Assembly (NCBI RefSeq): GCF_003544815.1
Contig: NZ_CP032100.1
Span: forward strand, 1,860,001-1,924,000
Direction of reading: 5' to 3'
Length of the DNA stretch: 64,000 nt
Source: Arcobacter suis CECT 7833
GTDB taxonomy: Bacteria > Campylobacterota > Campylobacteria > Campylobacterales > Arcobacteraceae
The notes beneath the pieces were generated by a model. It saw nothing but the letters and a program-made list of their open reading frames with translations. It searched no databases and was not told the DNA's origin. The translations under genes were made by a program, and so were the position numbers. Shown in pieces: positions 8,636 to 17,240 of the stretch (positions are counted from its first letter, which is position 1; each line of letters starts with the position of its first letter).

Positions 8636-9736
8636 TTATTTATCAAATCTTATTATATATTTTATTCCATTTTGCATTTTTTCAACACTTAATAATCCAA
8701 AATTTTTCTCTACAAATACTTTTACTAAATAAAACCCCAAATCGAAATCTTCATTTTGATTATAGTTATTTGCATTATCACTGTAAATTATATAAATTGA
8801 TTCATTTTTATCTTCAAAATTCACATCTATTTGCTTTTTTTCTACAATTTCATTTAATTTAAAATTCTCTATTGATTTAGCTATTAATTTACTAAAAATA
8901 TGTTTTATTTCATCAAAAACAATATTTAAAGATAATAAATTATCTCCTGTTACATTCAAGTCTATATCCAAACTATTAATCTCATCTTTTAATAAAAAAA
9001 GAGCATTATCCAAAGATACTTTTAAATTTACATTCTCTTTATTTTTCTGATTATTAAAAAATTTATGAAAATCTTGCATAATTTCATCTAATTTATCCAT
9101 TTCAAACAATGTTTTCTTAAATATTTCATCTTCTTTAAATTCTTCTATATTTGCCAATTTAAAATCTAAAGATTGTAAATAAAATTTTATTTTATCAATA
9201 GGTTCTCGCCATTGTAAAGATATAACATCAATCAAAGAAGCCATTGCACCAATTTTAGAGTGCTGAACAATTATTTCATCTTTTTGTCTTATTTGTTCAA
9301 CTTGTTCTTTTACTATTTCATTTAAATTTGTATTTACAAGTTCAAGTTCAGTCATAACTGTTGCTAATTTTAAATGAACTTCAACTCTTTTTAGTAAAAC
9401 TTCACTATAAAATGGTTTTGTAATATAATCAACTGCACCTAATTCAAAACCTTTTACAATATCTTTTTCATCATCTTTTACTGTTAAAAAGATTAATGGA
9501 ATTTTTTTTGTTTTTTCATTTGATTTTATTTTTGAACAAACATAATAACCGTCCATTGTAGGCATTACAACATCAAGTAAAATCAAATCAAATTTGTTTT
9601 TTTCTAATAACTCTAAAGCTTTTTCTCCACTTTGTGCATAAATAACATTGTAATCTTTTAAAATATTCATTGCAACTTGTAAATTTTTTGGGTCATCATC
9701 TACTAATAAAATTTTATTTTCATATTTCTTATTCAT
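8636..9736 (-). CDS. Response-regulator receiver fused to a degenerate histidine-kinase module
   Basis: 366 residues. Residues 1-125 form an intact CheY-like receiver (ILLVDDD, phospho-acceptor in LILLDVVMPTMDGY, Lys in ITKPF). After a coiled coil the protein follows the layout of the neighbouring HQWRQPL-type kinases, but the H-box reads SLQWREPI with Leu instead of His. The N-box is replaced by KLIAKSIENF, G1 by SDNANNY, and the G2 glycine loop is gone (DFDLGFYLV). It should therefore neither autophosphorylate nor bind ATP normally. It may act as a phospho-regulated scaffold or dimerisation partner for the hybrid kinase encoded upstream in the same run (hybrid kinase, lone receiver, this gene). 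Confidence 0.85.
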   Translation of the reverse strand: MNKKYENKILLVDDDPKNLQVAMNILKDYNVIYAQSGEKALELLEKNKFDLILLDVVMPTMDGYYVCSKIKSNEKTKKIPLIFLTVKDDEKDIVKGFELGAVDYITKPFYSEVLLKRVEVHLKLATVMTELELVNTNLNEIVKEQVEQIRQKDEIIVQHSKIGAMASLIDVISLQWREPIDKIKFYLQSLDFKLANIEEFKEDEIFKKTLFEMDKLDEIMQDFHKFFNNQKNKENVNLKVSLDNALFLLKDEINSLDIDLNVTGDNLLSLNIVFDEIKHIFSKLIAKSIENFKLNEIVEKKQIDVNFEDKNESIYIIYSDNANNYNQNEDFDLGFYLVKVFVEKNFGLLSVEKMQNGIKYIIRFDK

Positions 9737-9739
9737 ATT

Positions 9740-10150
9740 TTAGCCTTTTAAGATTTCAAATTTATCTTCTAATTGTTTTAATCTAACATAAGAATTTACT
9801 TTAGTAATCAATTCAACTGTAATAAAAGGTTTTACCACATAATCAATTCCACCACTTTCATAAGCTTGTTCAATATCTTGTGAAGAATCTTTCCCTGATA
9901 AAAATATTACTGGAATTTTTTTTGTTCTTGCTTCACTTTTTAACTTTGCACAAACATCAAAACCATTCATATCTGGCATCATTATATCTAATAATATTAA
10001 ATCAAAATCATGTTCTTTTATCAATTCAAGTGCCATTGTTCCACTTTTGGCATAAAACATTTTATAACCTTCATTTTTCAAAATATTCATTGCCATTTGA
10101 ATATTTTTCGCGATATCATCTACTATTAAAATTTTGCTTTCAGTTTTCAA
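9740..10150 (-). CDS. Stand-alone response-regulator receiver domain
   Basis: 136 residues, essentially only a CheY-like receiver: ILIVDDI, phosphorylation-site segment LILLDIMMPDMNGF, conserved Thr/Ser position in FLSGKD and Lys in VVKPF. There is no output domain. Its start lies inside the 3' end of the hybrid kinase gene (11-base overlap) and its stop is 3 bases before the next receiver gene, so all three are one operon. It probably relays phosphate between the hybrid kinase and another protein. Confidence 0.93.
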   Translation of the reverse strand: MKTESKILIVDDIAKNIQMAMNILKNEGYKMFYAKSGTMALELIKEHDFDLILLDIMMPDMNGFDVCAKLKSEARTKKIPVIFLSGKDSSQDIEQAYESGGIDYVVKPFITVELITKVNSYVRLKQLEDKFEILKG

Positions 10151-13100
10151 GTTTAGCCTTTAAATTCTCTATTAATTCTAAAAATGTATTCATTAAATAA
10201 TCAACTTTTTCGATATCAAAAGCTTCTACATTTTTTATTAACTCTTTTGAGTAATCATCCAATAAATATATATCTTCTTTTAGTGCTAATTCATTTAATT
10301 TTAAAGCAAACTCTTCAATCAAAGAAAAATCTCCACCATCTTTTATATTTAGCCATTGTGGTTTAAACTCATTTTCTAACTTATTTATTACCACTTTTAG
10401 TTTTTCTAAATCAATTATTTTATGAGAGTTTTCTTCTTTTAAACTTTTTTGAATGGTTTGATATTTTAAATATTTAGCCAACTCTTCAATTAAATCATCC
10501 AAAATTACTGGTTTTCTTAAATATCCATCAAAACCATATTTTGACACTTTTTCCAAATCTTTTCCCATAACAGAAGCAGTTAAGGCAATCAATGGAATAT
10601 TTTTTAATTTTTCATCTTTTTTAAGAATTGTCGCTGCTTCATATCCATCCATTACAGGCATTCTTAAATCCATTAATATCAAATTTACATTTACATTTTT
10701 TAATAATTCTATTGCTTCTTTTCCATTTTCCGCCATTATTAAATCAATATCAAAATCTTTTAAACTAGCCTGTACCAGTTTTCTATTTTCTAAAACGTCA
10801 TCAACTACAAGTATCACAGCTTTTTCAAACATAATATTTGAAGCTTTTAGTTTTGAAGAGATAACCTCATCTTCCATTGAACTAACTGGAATATCTCTAA
10901 AAATTACTGTAAAAGTTGAACCTTTATTTTTTTGACTCTCAACTTTTATCTCACCATTCATCATTTTAATCAACTTTGTACAAATTGCCAAACCTAAACC
11001 TGTTCCACCATATTTTGCCACATCGTGATTTTCTTGTTGTTCAAAGGCATTAAAAATAGTTTCTAAATTTTTTTCATCAATTCCAATTCCAGTATCTTCA
11101 ACACTAAAAATCAAATCTATTTTACTTTTTATATTATCTTTATAAACATTTTCAACTTTTAGTTTTATATGACCTATTTGAGTAAATTTAATAGCATTTC
11201 CAATTAGATTAAACAAAACTTGTCTAATTCTAACTCCATCCATAATTATATATTTTGGAATGGTTTTATCAATATCAACTATAAATGTGATATTTTTACT
11301 GATTATTTTAGAGTGAAAAATTGACTCTATTTCTAAAAATAAATTTGTTGGATTTAAAGATTCATTTCTAATTTCAAGCTTTCCAGCTTCTATTTTTGAT
11401 AAATCTAAAATATCATTTATGATTCGTAAAAGTGCATTTCCACCTTTTTTTATAGAATCTAAATACTCTTTATGTAGTGGATTTTTTATCTCTTTGTCTA
11501 ATATTTCTGTAAATCCAATTACTGAATTCATAGGTGTTCTTATTTCATGGCTCATATTTGCTAGAAATTCACTTTTTTGTTTTGATATATTTTCTGCTAT
11601 ATCTTTTGCTTTTTTTAACTCTTCATTTAAAGATTGAATATTATTTCGTTCTTTTTCTAACTCTTTTTGGATTTTTTCTTTTTGAGTAATTTCTTCTTTT
11701 AATGTTCGATTCCAATAAAATATAATAGCTAATATGATAATTGAAATAGTTAATATATTCCAAATCAACTCATAATCAATTTTTTGTTCATAATCAATTT
11801 TTATCCATTTTCTATATATTTCGTCTTTTTTTTCAGTTGGAATATTTTCTAATAATTTATTTAAAATAGAAACCAATAATACATCATCTTTTTTTACCCC
11901 AAAACCATAACCATAGTTATAACCAGTTGGTCCAGCTATTTTTAGATTACTCAAACCATGTTTTTTACTATAAAATTCAAATGATGGAATATCTAAAATA
12001 AAATAATCAATTTGAGAATTTGACAACTCTTTTAACCCCTCCAAAGCATTATCATATTCTTTGATATTTTTGATTTGAGGAAAATCTCTTTTTATATCTT
12101 CTATTATTGAATAACCCTTTACAGTTGCTATTTTTTTATTTGTGATATTATTAAAAGAGTTAATATAATTGGTTTCTTTGTTATTGGAAATTATTACTAT
12201 TTCTGCACCAACATATTTATTTGAAAAATTCAAATATTCACTTCTTGAAGCTGAATAAGATATTGAATCAATTAAATTTATTTTTTTATTTTTTATTAGA
12301 CTAAGAGTATCAGCCCAAGAATTAGTTTTTACATACTCTAATTCAAGTCCACTATCTTTAAATACTTCATTTACAATATCTGGAACAATTCCTATATAAT
12401 TCCCATTTTCATCATAAAAAGAGTAAGGAGGCCAGAAAAAATCACCCGAAATTTTGATTTTTGGATTGTTTTTTATCCAAGTAATCTCCTCTTGCGTAAA
12501 ATGAGCTGATTTTTCTTCTTTAAGTTCAAATACCCATTTTTTATTTATCTTCTCTTTTTCATCTTCAATAATTTTTGGCATAACTTTTTGAATAATATTA
12601 AATAAAGTCGTATTCTCTTTTAAAATAGCCATTGATAAATCGATTTTGTCAAAATCTGCTTTAAATTTTACTTCAATATTTGTATATAACTCTTTTTCAA
12701 CAAAATATGAAAATACAGGCATATTTCCTATAAAAATATCAGCTTTTCCATAAGATACAAAATCAAAGGCTTCTTTATTTGATGAAGCAAAAACAAATTT
12801 TACATTTGGGTATTTTTTCATTATTTTTTCATAAACAAAATTACCCTTTTGAACCGCAATTGTGTAGTTTTGTATTTCATCAAAACTTTTAATATTTAAC
12901 TCTTTTTTTGCAATAACAACAACATCTATTGTTAAATAAGGAGAAACATAATTTAAATAATTTTCTCTATCTGATGTTTTTGCAGCACAAGCTAACATAT
13001 CTAGTTTTTTATCTTTGATATTTGAAATTACAGTATACCAATCACTTGCATTTATCTCAAATTTTAATCCAGTATATTTACTAATTATTTCTAAATATTC

Positions 13101-13295
13101 AGAAGCTATTCCTTTATATTCACCTTTTTCGTTTACATATTCAAAAGGTGGCCAATTTGCATCAACACCAACTTTTATAGTTGGATTATTTTTTATCCAT
13201 TGTAATTCTTCTAAAGTAAAAAGGGATTGAGTATTTTTATCAATATTTGAAAAAAGTGTAGAAACAAAAATAATTAAAATAACTAAATATTTCAT
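10140..13295 (-). CDS. Hybrid sensor kinase with two periplasmic solute-binding domains (BvgS/EvgS-like)
   Basis: 1051 residues. A signal peptide is followed by two tandem SBP_bac_3 domains (about 28-250 and 260-505; both open with a W(I)KNNP...WPP-F(Y) pattern), one membrane span about 510-530, a coiled coil, HisKA with MSHEIRTPMNS, and an HATPase with intact NAIKF, DTGIGI and GGTGLGLAI. A receiver domain then holds LILMDLRMPVMDGY. The last 90 residues are a helical segment in the place of an HPt domain, but I see no histidine in an HPt-like context. It probably senses a small solute with Venus-flytrap domains, as BvgS does. The two downstream receiver genes are the likely partners. The start is chosen because the signal peptide begins there. 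Confidence 0.92.
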   Translation of the reverse strand: MKYLVILIIFVSTLFSNIDKNTQSLFTLEELQWIKNNPTIKVGVDANWPPFEYVNEKGEYKGIASEYLEIISKYTGLKFEINASDWYTVISNIKDKKLDMLACAAKTSDRENYLNYVSPYLTIDVVVIAKKELNIKSFDEIQNYTIAVQKGNFVYEKIMKKYPNVKFVFASSNKEAFDFVSYGKADIFIGNMPVFSYFVEKELYTNIEVKFKADFDKIDLSMAILKENTTLFNIIQKVMPKIIEDEKEKINKKWVFELKEEKSAHFTQEEITWIKNNPKIKISGDFFWPPYSFYDENGNYIGIVPDIVNEVFKDSGLELEYVKTNSWADTLSLIKNKKINLIDSISYSASRSEYLNFSNKYVGAEIVIISNNKETNYINSFNNITNKKIATVKGYSIIEDIKRDFPQIKNIKEYDNALEGLKELSNSQIDYFILDIPSFEFYSKKHGLSNLKIAGPTGYNYGYGFGVKKDDVLLVSILNKLLENIPTEKKDEIYRKWIKIDYEQKIDYELIWNILTISIIILAIIFYWNRTLKEEITQKEKIQKELEKERNNIQSLNEELKKAKDIAENISKQKSEFLANMSHEIRTPMNSVIGFTEILDKEIKNPLHKEYLDSIKKGGNALLRIINDILDLSKIEAGKLEIRNESLNPTNLFLEIESIFHSKIISKNITFIVDIDKTIPKYIIMDGVRIRQVLFNLIGNAIKFTQIGHIKLKVENVYKDNIKSKIDLIFSVEDTGIGIDEKNLETIFNAFEQQENHDVAKYGGTGLGLAICTKLIKMMNGEIKVESQKNKGSTFTVIFRDIPVSSMEDEVISSKLKASNIMFEKAVILVVDDVLENRKLVQASLKDFDIDLIMAENGKEAIELLKNVNVNLILMDLRMPVMDGYEAATILKKDEKLKNIPLIALTASVMGKDLEKVSKYGFDGYLRKPVILDDLIEELAKYLKYQTIQKSLKEENSHKIIDLEKLKVVINKLENEFKPQWLNIKDGGDFSLIEEFALKLNELALKEDIYLLDDYSKELIKNVEAFDIEKVDYLMNTFLELIENLKAKLEN

Positions 13296-13352
13296 TTTAA
13301 GCCTACCTTAAAGTTAGTATAAAATTATTATAACATAAAAAGATATTTTTTC

Positions 13353-13967
13353 TTACGATACAAAAAACTCCTCTTCTACAATAATTTTATTCTCAAAAAG
13401 TATCTTTCCAACAAAAATATCACCTTTTTTAAATTCGCCAACGCCAGAGGGTGTTCCACTCATTAAAATATCCCCATCTTCGAAACTCAGAAAAGTATTT
13501 GCTTCTTTTATTATCTGTAATGGTTTATTTATCATCATAGAAATGTCACCTTTTTGTTTTAATTCTCCATTTATAAAAAGCTCTATTCCTAACTTTGAAA
13601 TATCATCTTTGAAACTGATAAATTTTGAAAAAACAGCAGCTCCATCAAATGCTTTTGCACGCTCCCAAGGAAGACCTTTTTGTTTTAATTTATTTTGAAT
13701 TTTTCTTAAAGTTAAATCAAGTCCAAAAGCAACTGCACTTATTTTATTATCTTTAATTAAAAATGAAATTTCAGCTTCATAATGACAAGAGTTTTGATTT
13801 TTTGGGAAAATTAATTTATTTGAAATTGATGAATTTGGTTTAATAAAAAATACCATTTCTTCTGGTATTTCATTTTTTAACTCTTTTATATGTTCTATAT
13901 AATTTCGTCCAATACATACAACTTTTGATGAAAATATTTCATTATCATCTAACAATATTTTATTCAT
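13353..13967 (-). CDS. Fumarylacetoacetate hydrolase (FAH) family protein
   Basis: 204 residues with the FAH C-terminal fold. VVCIGRNYIEHIKEL is the usual opening, CHYEAEISFLI holds the metal-binding E-x-E pattern, and KAFDGAAVF, then LMSGTPSGVG, follow. Members hydrolyse C-C bonds in 2,4-diketo acids or decarboxylate/tautomerise oxaloacetate-like acids; the substrate cannot be decided here. A TauE/SafE-like permease gene ends only 13 bases upstream in the same direction, so the two are probably co-transcribed. It lies apart from the upstream kinase operon (57 bases). Confidence 0.9.
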   Translation of the reverse strand: MNKILLDDNEIFSSKVVCIGRNYIEHIKELKNEIPEEMVFFIKPNSSISNKLIFPKNQNSCHYEAEISFLIKDNKISAVAFGLDLTLRKIQNKLKQKGLPWERAKAFDGAAVFSKFISFKDDISKLGIELFINGELKQKGDISMMINKPLQIIKEANTFLSFEDGDILMSGTPSGVGEFKKGDIFVGKILFENKIIVEEEFFVS

Positions 13968-13980
13968 AATTTTTTCTTTT

Positions 13981-14784
13981 TTAAATAAATGTAAGCAACA
14001 TTTTGATGCTTAGAATCATTAATAAACATGCGAAAACTTTTTTTACAATTTCAACAGGTAAAATATGTACTAATTTAACTCCTATTGGAGCAGTTAAAAA
14101 ACTAAAAAATGCAACAATACCAAATGCAGGTAATGACACATAACCTAACATCAAATTATCTAAATTTGTGTGAGACCAACCATTTATCATATAACCTAAA
14201 GTTCCACTTATTGCAATTGGTAAACCAATTGCTGCACTTGTTCCAATTGCTTTTTTTAACTCAACATTTTGCCATAATAAATATGGAACACTAAGCGATC
14301 CTCCACCAATAGAAACCATTGCAGAAATCGCTCCTATAACAGAAGCTGAGAAAAATTGAATGGCTGGAGCAAAAAGGGTACGACTAGGTTTTGGTTTTTT
14401 ATTTAAAAACATTTGAATAGAAACATAAGCCATAAAAATAGAAAAGAAAATAGCCAAAAACAATGAACTTAAGATTGAAGCTAAAAATGTAGCTAAAAAT
14501 GTTCCAATTAAAACTCCTGGTGCCATCATTTTAACAACATCCCAAAGAACACCTTTTTTCTTATTGTGAGCTCTCAAACTAGAAATAGAAGTAACAACAA
14601 TAGTTGCCATTGAAGTTCCTAAAGCTATATGTACAACATTTTCACTAGAGATTCCTTGAGCTAAAAACAAAGTTGTAAGTACAGGAACTATAATTCCTCC
14701 TCCACCAATTCCTAATAAACCAGCAGCTATTCCCACAAGAATACCTAATAAAACATAAGCGATTAAAAATTCAAATCCAAACAT
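13981..14784 (-). CDS. TauE/SafE-family membrane transporter
   Basis: 267 residues, almost wholly hydrophobic, with about eight predicted membrane spans in two repeats. Each half begins with the family glycine motif (GLLGIGGGGIIVPVL and MVSIGGGSLSVPYLL). The family exports sulfite, sulfoacetate or related organosulfur anions, but specificity is not readable from sequence. It is followed on the same strand by a FAH-family hydrolase after 13 bases. The divergent neighbour 126 bases upstream is a DsrE-like sulfur-carrier-type protein, a hint (no more) of a sulfur connection. Confidence 0.9.
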   Translation of the reverse strand: MFGFEFLIAYVLLGILVGIAAGLLGIGGGGIIVPVLTTLFLAQGISSENVVHIALGTSMATIVVTSISSLRAHNKKKGVLWDVVKMMAPGVLIGTFLATFLASILSSLFLAIFFSIFMAYVSIQMFLNKKPKPSRTLFAPAIQFFSASVIGAISAMVSIGGGSLSVPYLLWQNVELKKAIGTSAAIGLPIAISGTLGYMINGWSHTNLDNLMLGYVSLPAFGIVAFFSFLTAPIGVKLVHILPVEIVKKVFACLLMILSIKMLLTFI

Positions 14785-14909
14785 AAAACTACCTAAAATA
14801 TAATTTCTTTTTATAAGAATTATAATAACACACTATCCCATAAAAATTAATATACTAAAAGATATGGTGATTATTATATAATTCAGAAAAATAATTATAG
14901 GTTAAAGAA

Positions 14910-15251
14910 ATGAAAGATAATTTACTAATAGTTTGGACAAATGGTGATATTGAAGTAGCAAATAAATTTCCACTTTTATATTCATCCGTAATTTTAGAAC
15001 GAGAATATTGGAAAACAGCCCATCTAATGCTTTGGGGATCATCAATAAAATTAGCAAAAGAAAATATTCAAATTCAAGAACAATTAAAAAAAATTCAACA
15101 AACAGGTGTAAAAATGAGTGCTTGTATAGTTTGTGTTGAAGATTACGATGCAACTTCTATTTTAAAAGAGTTAAATATAGAAATAACTCACACAGGAGTT
15201 CTTTTAACAACTGCCCTAAAAGATGAAACTTGGGCAGTTATGACTATTTAA
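14910..15251 (+). CDS. DsrE-family small protein
   Basis: 113 residues, single domain. It opens with a beta strand (NLLIVWTNGD), then ILEREYWKTAHLMLWG, and a central cysteine pair in MSACIVCVEDY where DsrE/TusD-like proteins carry the active or structural cysteine. This looks like the DsrE/DsrF fold, whose members carry persulfide sulfur or bind small ligands. It is divergent from the TauE/SafE permease and its last 4 bases overlap the convergent NUDIX gene. Function beyond the fold is not known. Confidence 0.75.
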   Translation: MKDNLLIVWTNGDIEVANKFPLLYSSVILEREYWKTAHLMLWGSSIKLAKENIQIQEQLKKIQQTGVKMSACIVCVEDYDATSILKELNIEITHTGVLLTTALKDETWAVMTI

Positions 15252-15904
15252 TATTTTTCTAATAAATCTTTTATAATCACAGAAGTAATTCCCCAAATTA
15301 CTTCGCCCTCATATTTATAAACCCAAATCTTATGTTTTTTATTTCCCCATGGTTTTTTATAAGTATCAGGAAGTCCTAACTCTTCAACTGGGAAATAAAT
15401 CTCTTTTTCTCCATTTTCATGAATTTTATAAGGATGAATTTCATGGGCTAAAGTATATTCTTCTGGTTCATTTTCTTTAAAAAAAGAGATTGGAATAAGA
15501 AGAGTTTTTTCAACTTCACTAAAATCTATTTTCATATTTTTATAGGCTTTTTTCTTTACTCTTGCCACAAAAGATTCAATAACAGCACCAATTGGAGCCA
15601 TATAAGTATCAAGTTGTCCTAAAATTTTTATATCTTTTTTAACAATTCCTAGCTCTTCAAAAGTTTCTCTCAAAGCTGTGTCTTTAAAACTTTTATCAAC
15701 TCCAGCTTCAAAACCACCACCTGGAAAACAAATATCTCCACCTTGTCTTATAGTTGCTGCTCTTTTTTGAAATAACAGATGATATTCACCATTCATTTTT
15801 ACAAGGGGAATTAAAACTGCACTATTAAAAAATCTATCTCTTCCTAAAACATTTGGGTATTTTGGCAGATTTGATACTAACTTTTTTAGATTATCTTTTT
15901 TCAT
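15248..15904 (-). CDS. NUDIX hydrolase, CoA pyrophosphatase-like
   Basis: 218 residues. The NUDIX box is complete: GGGFEAG...ALRETFEELGI matches Gx5Ex7REUxEExGU. The preceding LLFQKRAATIRQGGDICFPGG matches the NuBI/CoA-diphosphohydrolase (NudL/YeaB) signature just before the box, so CoA pyrophosphate cleavage is likely. Its ATG overlaps the bioA stop by 4 bases (ATGA), indicating translational coupling with biotin synthesis. It converges with the DsrE-like gene. Confidence 0.9.
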   Translation of the reverse strand: MKKDNLKKLVSNLPKYPNVLGRDRFFNSAVLIPLVKMNGEYHLLFQKRAATIRQGGDICFPGGGFEAGVDKSFKDTALRETFEELGIVKKDIKILGQLDTYMAPIGAVIESFVARVKKKAYKNMKIDFSEVEKTLLIPISFFKENEPEEYTLAHEIHPYKIHENGEKEIYFPVEELGLPDTYKKPWGNKKHKIWVYKYEGEVIWGITSVIIKDLLEKY

Positions 15905-17172
15905 ATATTTTCTTCTATATTTTTAATTGCATCTATCATTGTTTTTACTATTTTTCTTAAGTCATTTTCATTTATCGTATAAGCAACTATTGAATAAACA
16001 AGTTTTCCAAATGGTCTTATCCAAACTCCATTTTTTACACAATAATCTTGAACTTTTTGGGCATAACAATCATCAACTAACTCTATAATTCCAATAGCTC
16101 CAATATTTCTTACATCTTTTACAAATTTTAAATCTTTTGCATTTTGTAATTCTTGAGTAAAAATATTTTCAATATTTTTTACATTATCTTGCCAATTACT
16201 TTCAAGAAGTAAATCAATACTAGCATTTGCAACGCTACAAGCTAGTGGATTTGCCATAAATGTTGGTCCATGCATTAAAACACCAATTTCGCTATTTGAT
16301 ATAATTTCACTTACACTTCGTGAGGTAACCATAGCAGCCATTGTCATATAACCACCTGTTAATCCTTTTCCAATAGTCATAATGTCTGGTTTTATTTCTG
16401 CCCACTCACAAGCAAACATTTTACCCGTATGTCCAAAACCAGTTGCTATTTCATCGGCTATTAATAATACATCGTATTTTGTACATAATTCCCGTGCTTT
16501 TTTAAGATATTCAGGATTATAAATCCTCATTCCACCAGCACCTTGAACTATTGGTTCAACTATAAAAGCAGCTATTTCTTCGTGATATTTTTCAAATGCT
16601 TCTTCTAAAGCTTTCATCTCTTCTCCAAAATCACTTGAAAATCCTAATTTAGGAGCTTTTACAAAAATATTTTCACTTAAATATGAACCATAAATACTGT
16701 GCATCGAATTTTGTGGGTCGCAAACACTCATGGCTCCTAATGTATCGCCATGATATGCATGTTCAAGGGCAAAAAATTTATATTTTTTTAGCCCCTTTGC
16801 TTTTTGATATAAAATGGCAGTTTTTAGTGCAACTTCAACTGAAACCGAACCACTATCACATAAAAAAACACTATGAAGTCCTGTTAAATTAACAAGCTTT
16901 TGAGAGAGTAAACTTGACTGTTCGTGAGCTAATCCTCCAAACATAATATGAGGCATAATCTCAACTTGTTTTTTTAATGCTTCATTTAATTTTGGGTGAT
17001 TATATCCATGAATTGCGCTCCACCAAGAGCTCATTGCATCAATTAACTCTTCTCCTGTTTGCAAAAAAATTGAAGTTTTATTTGTAGAAACAACTGGTAG
17101 TATTTTTGTTTTAGATGGAAGTGAGTTATATGGATGCCAAACATGTTCGTTGTCGATTTCTAGCCAAGTCAA
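15901..17172 (-). CDS. bioA: Adenosylmethionine-8-amino-7-oxononanoate aminotransferase
   Basis: PLP enzyme of biotin synthesis: transfers the amino group of S-adenosylmethionine to KAPA, giving DAPA. 423 residues, full length. It opens with the BioA-typical EHVWHPY segment, has WWSAIHGYNHP, the aspartate region LLIADEIATGFGHTGKMFACEW, and the PLP lysine in TIGKGLTGG. It is the first gene of a two-gene operon with the NUDIX hydrolase. No other bio genes are present in the window. Confidence 0.96.
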   Translation of the reverse strand: MTWLEIDNEHVWHPYNSLPSKTKILPVVSTNKTSIFLQTGEELIDAMSSWWSAIHGYNHPKLNEALKKQVEIMPHIMFGGLAHEQSSLLSQKLVNLTGLHSVFLCDSGSVSVEVALKTAILYQKAKGLKKYKFFALEHAYHGDTLGAMSVCDPQNSMHSIYGSYLSENIFVKAPKLGFSSDFGEEMKALEEAFEKYHEEIAAFIVEPIVQGAGGMRIYNPEYLKKARELCTKYDVLLIADEIATGFGHTGKMFACEWAEIKPDIMTIGKGLTGGYMTMAAMVTSRSVSEIISNSEIGVLMHGPTFMANPLACSVANASIDLLLESNWQDNVKNIENIFTQELQNAKDLKFVKDVRNIGAIGIIELVDDCYAQKVQDYCVKNGVWIRPFGKLVYSIVAYTINENDLRKIVKTMIDAIKNIEENI

Positions 17173-17240
17173 TAGTATTTCCTAATAATTTTATTAGGTG
17201 GATTATATCTAAAGATTATTGCAGAACAATTAAAGATTAT

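Noticed and set aside
14902-15153. An 83-codon minus-strand frame opposite the DsrE-like gene
   Set aside because: It lies wholly inside the DsrE-like gene on the other strand, has no ribosome site and codes for an implausible Leu/His-rich hydrophobic string.
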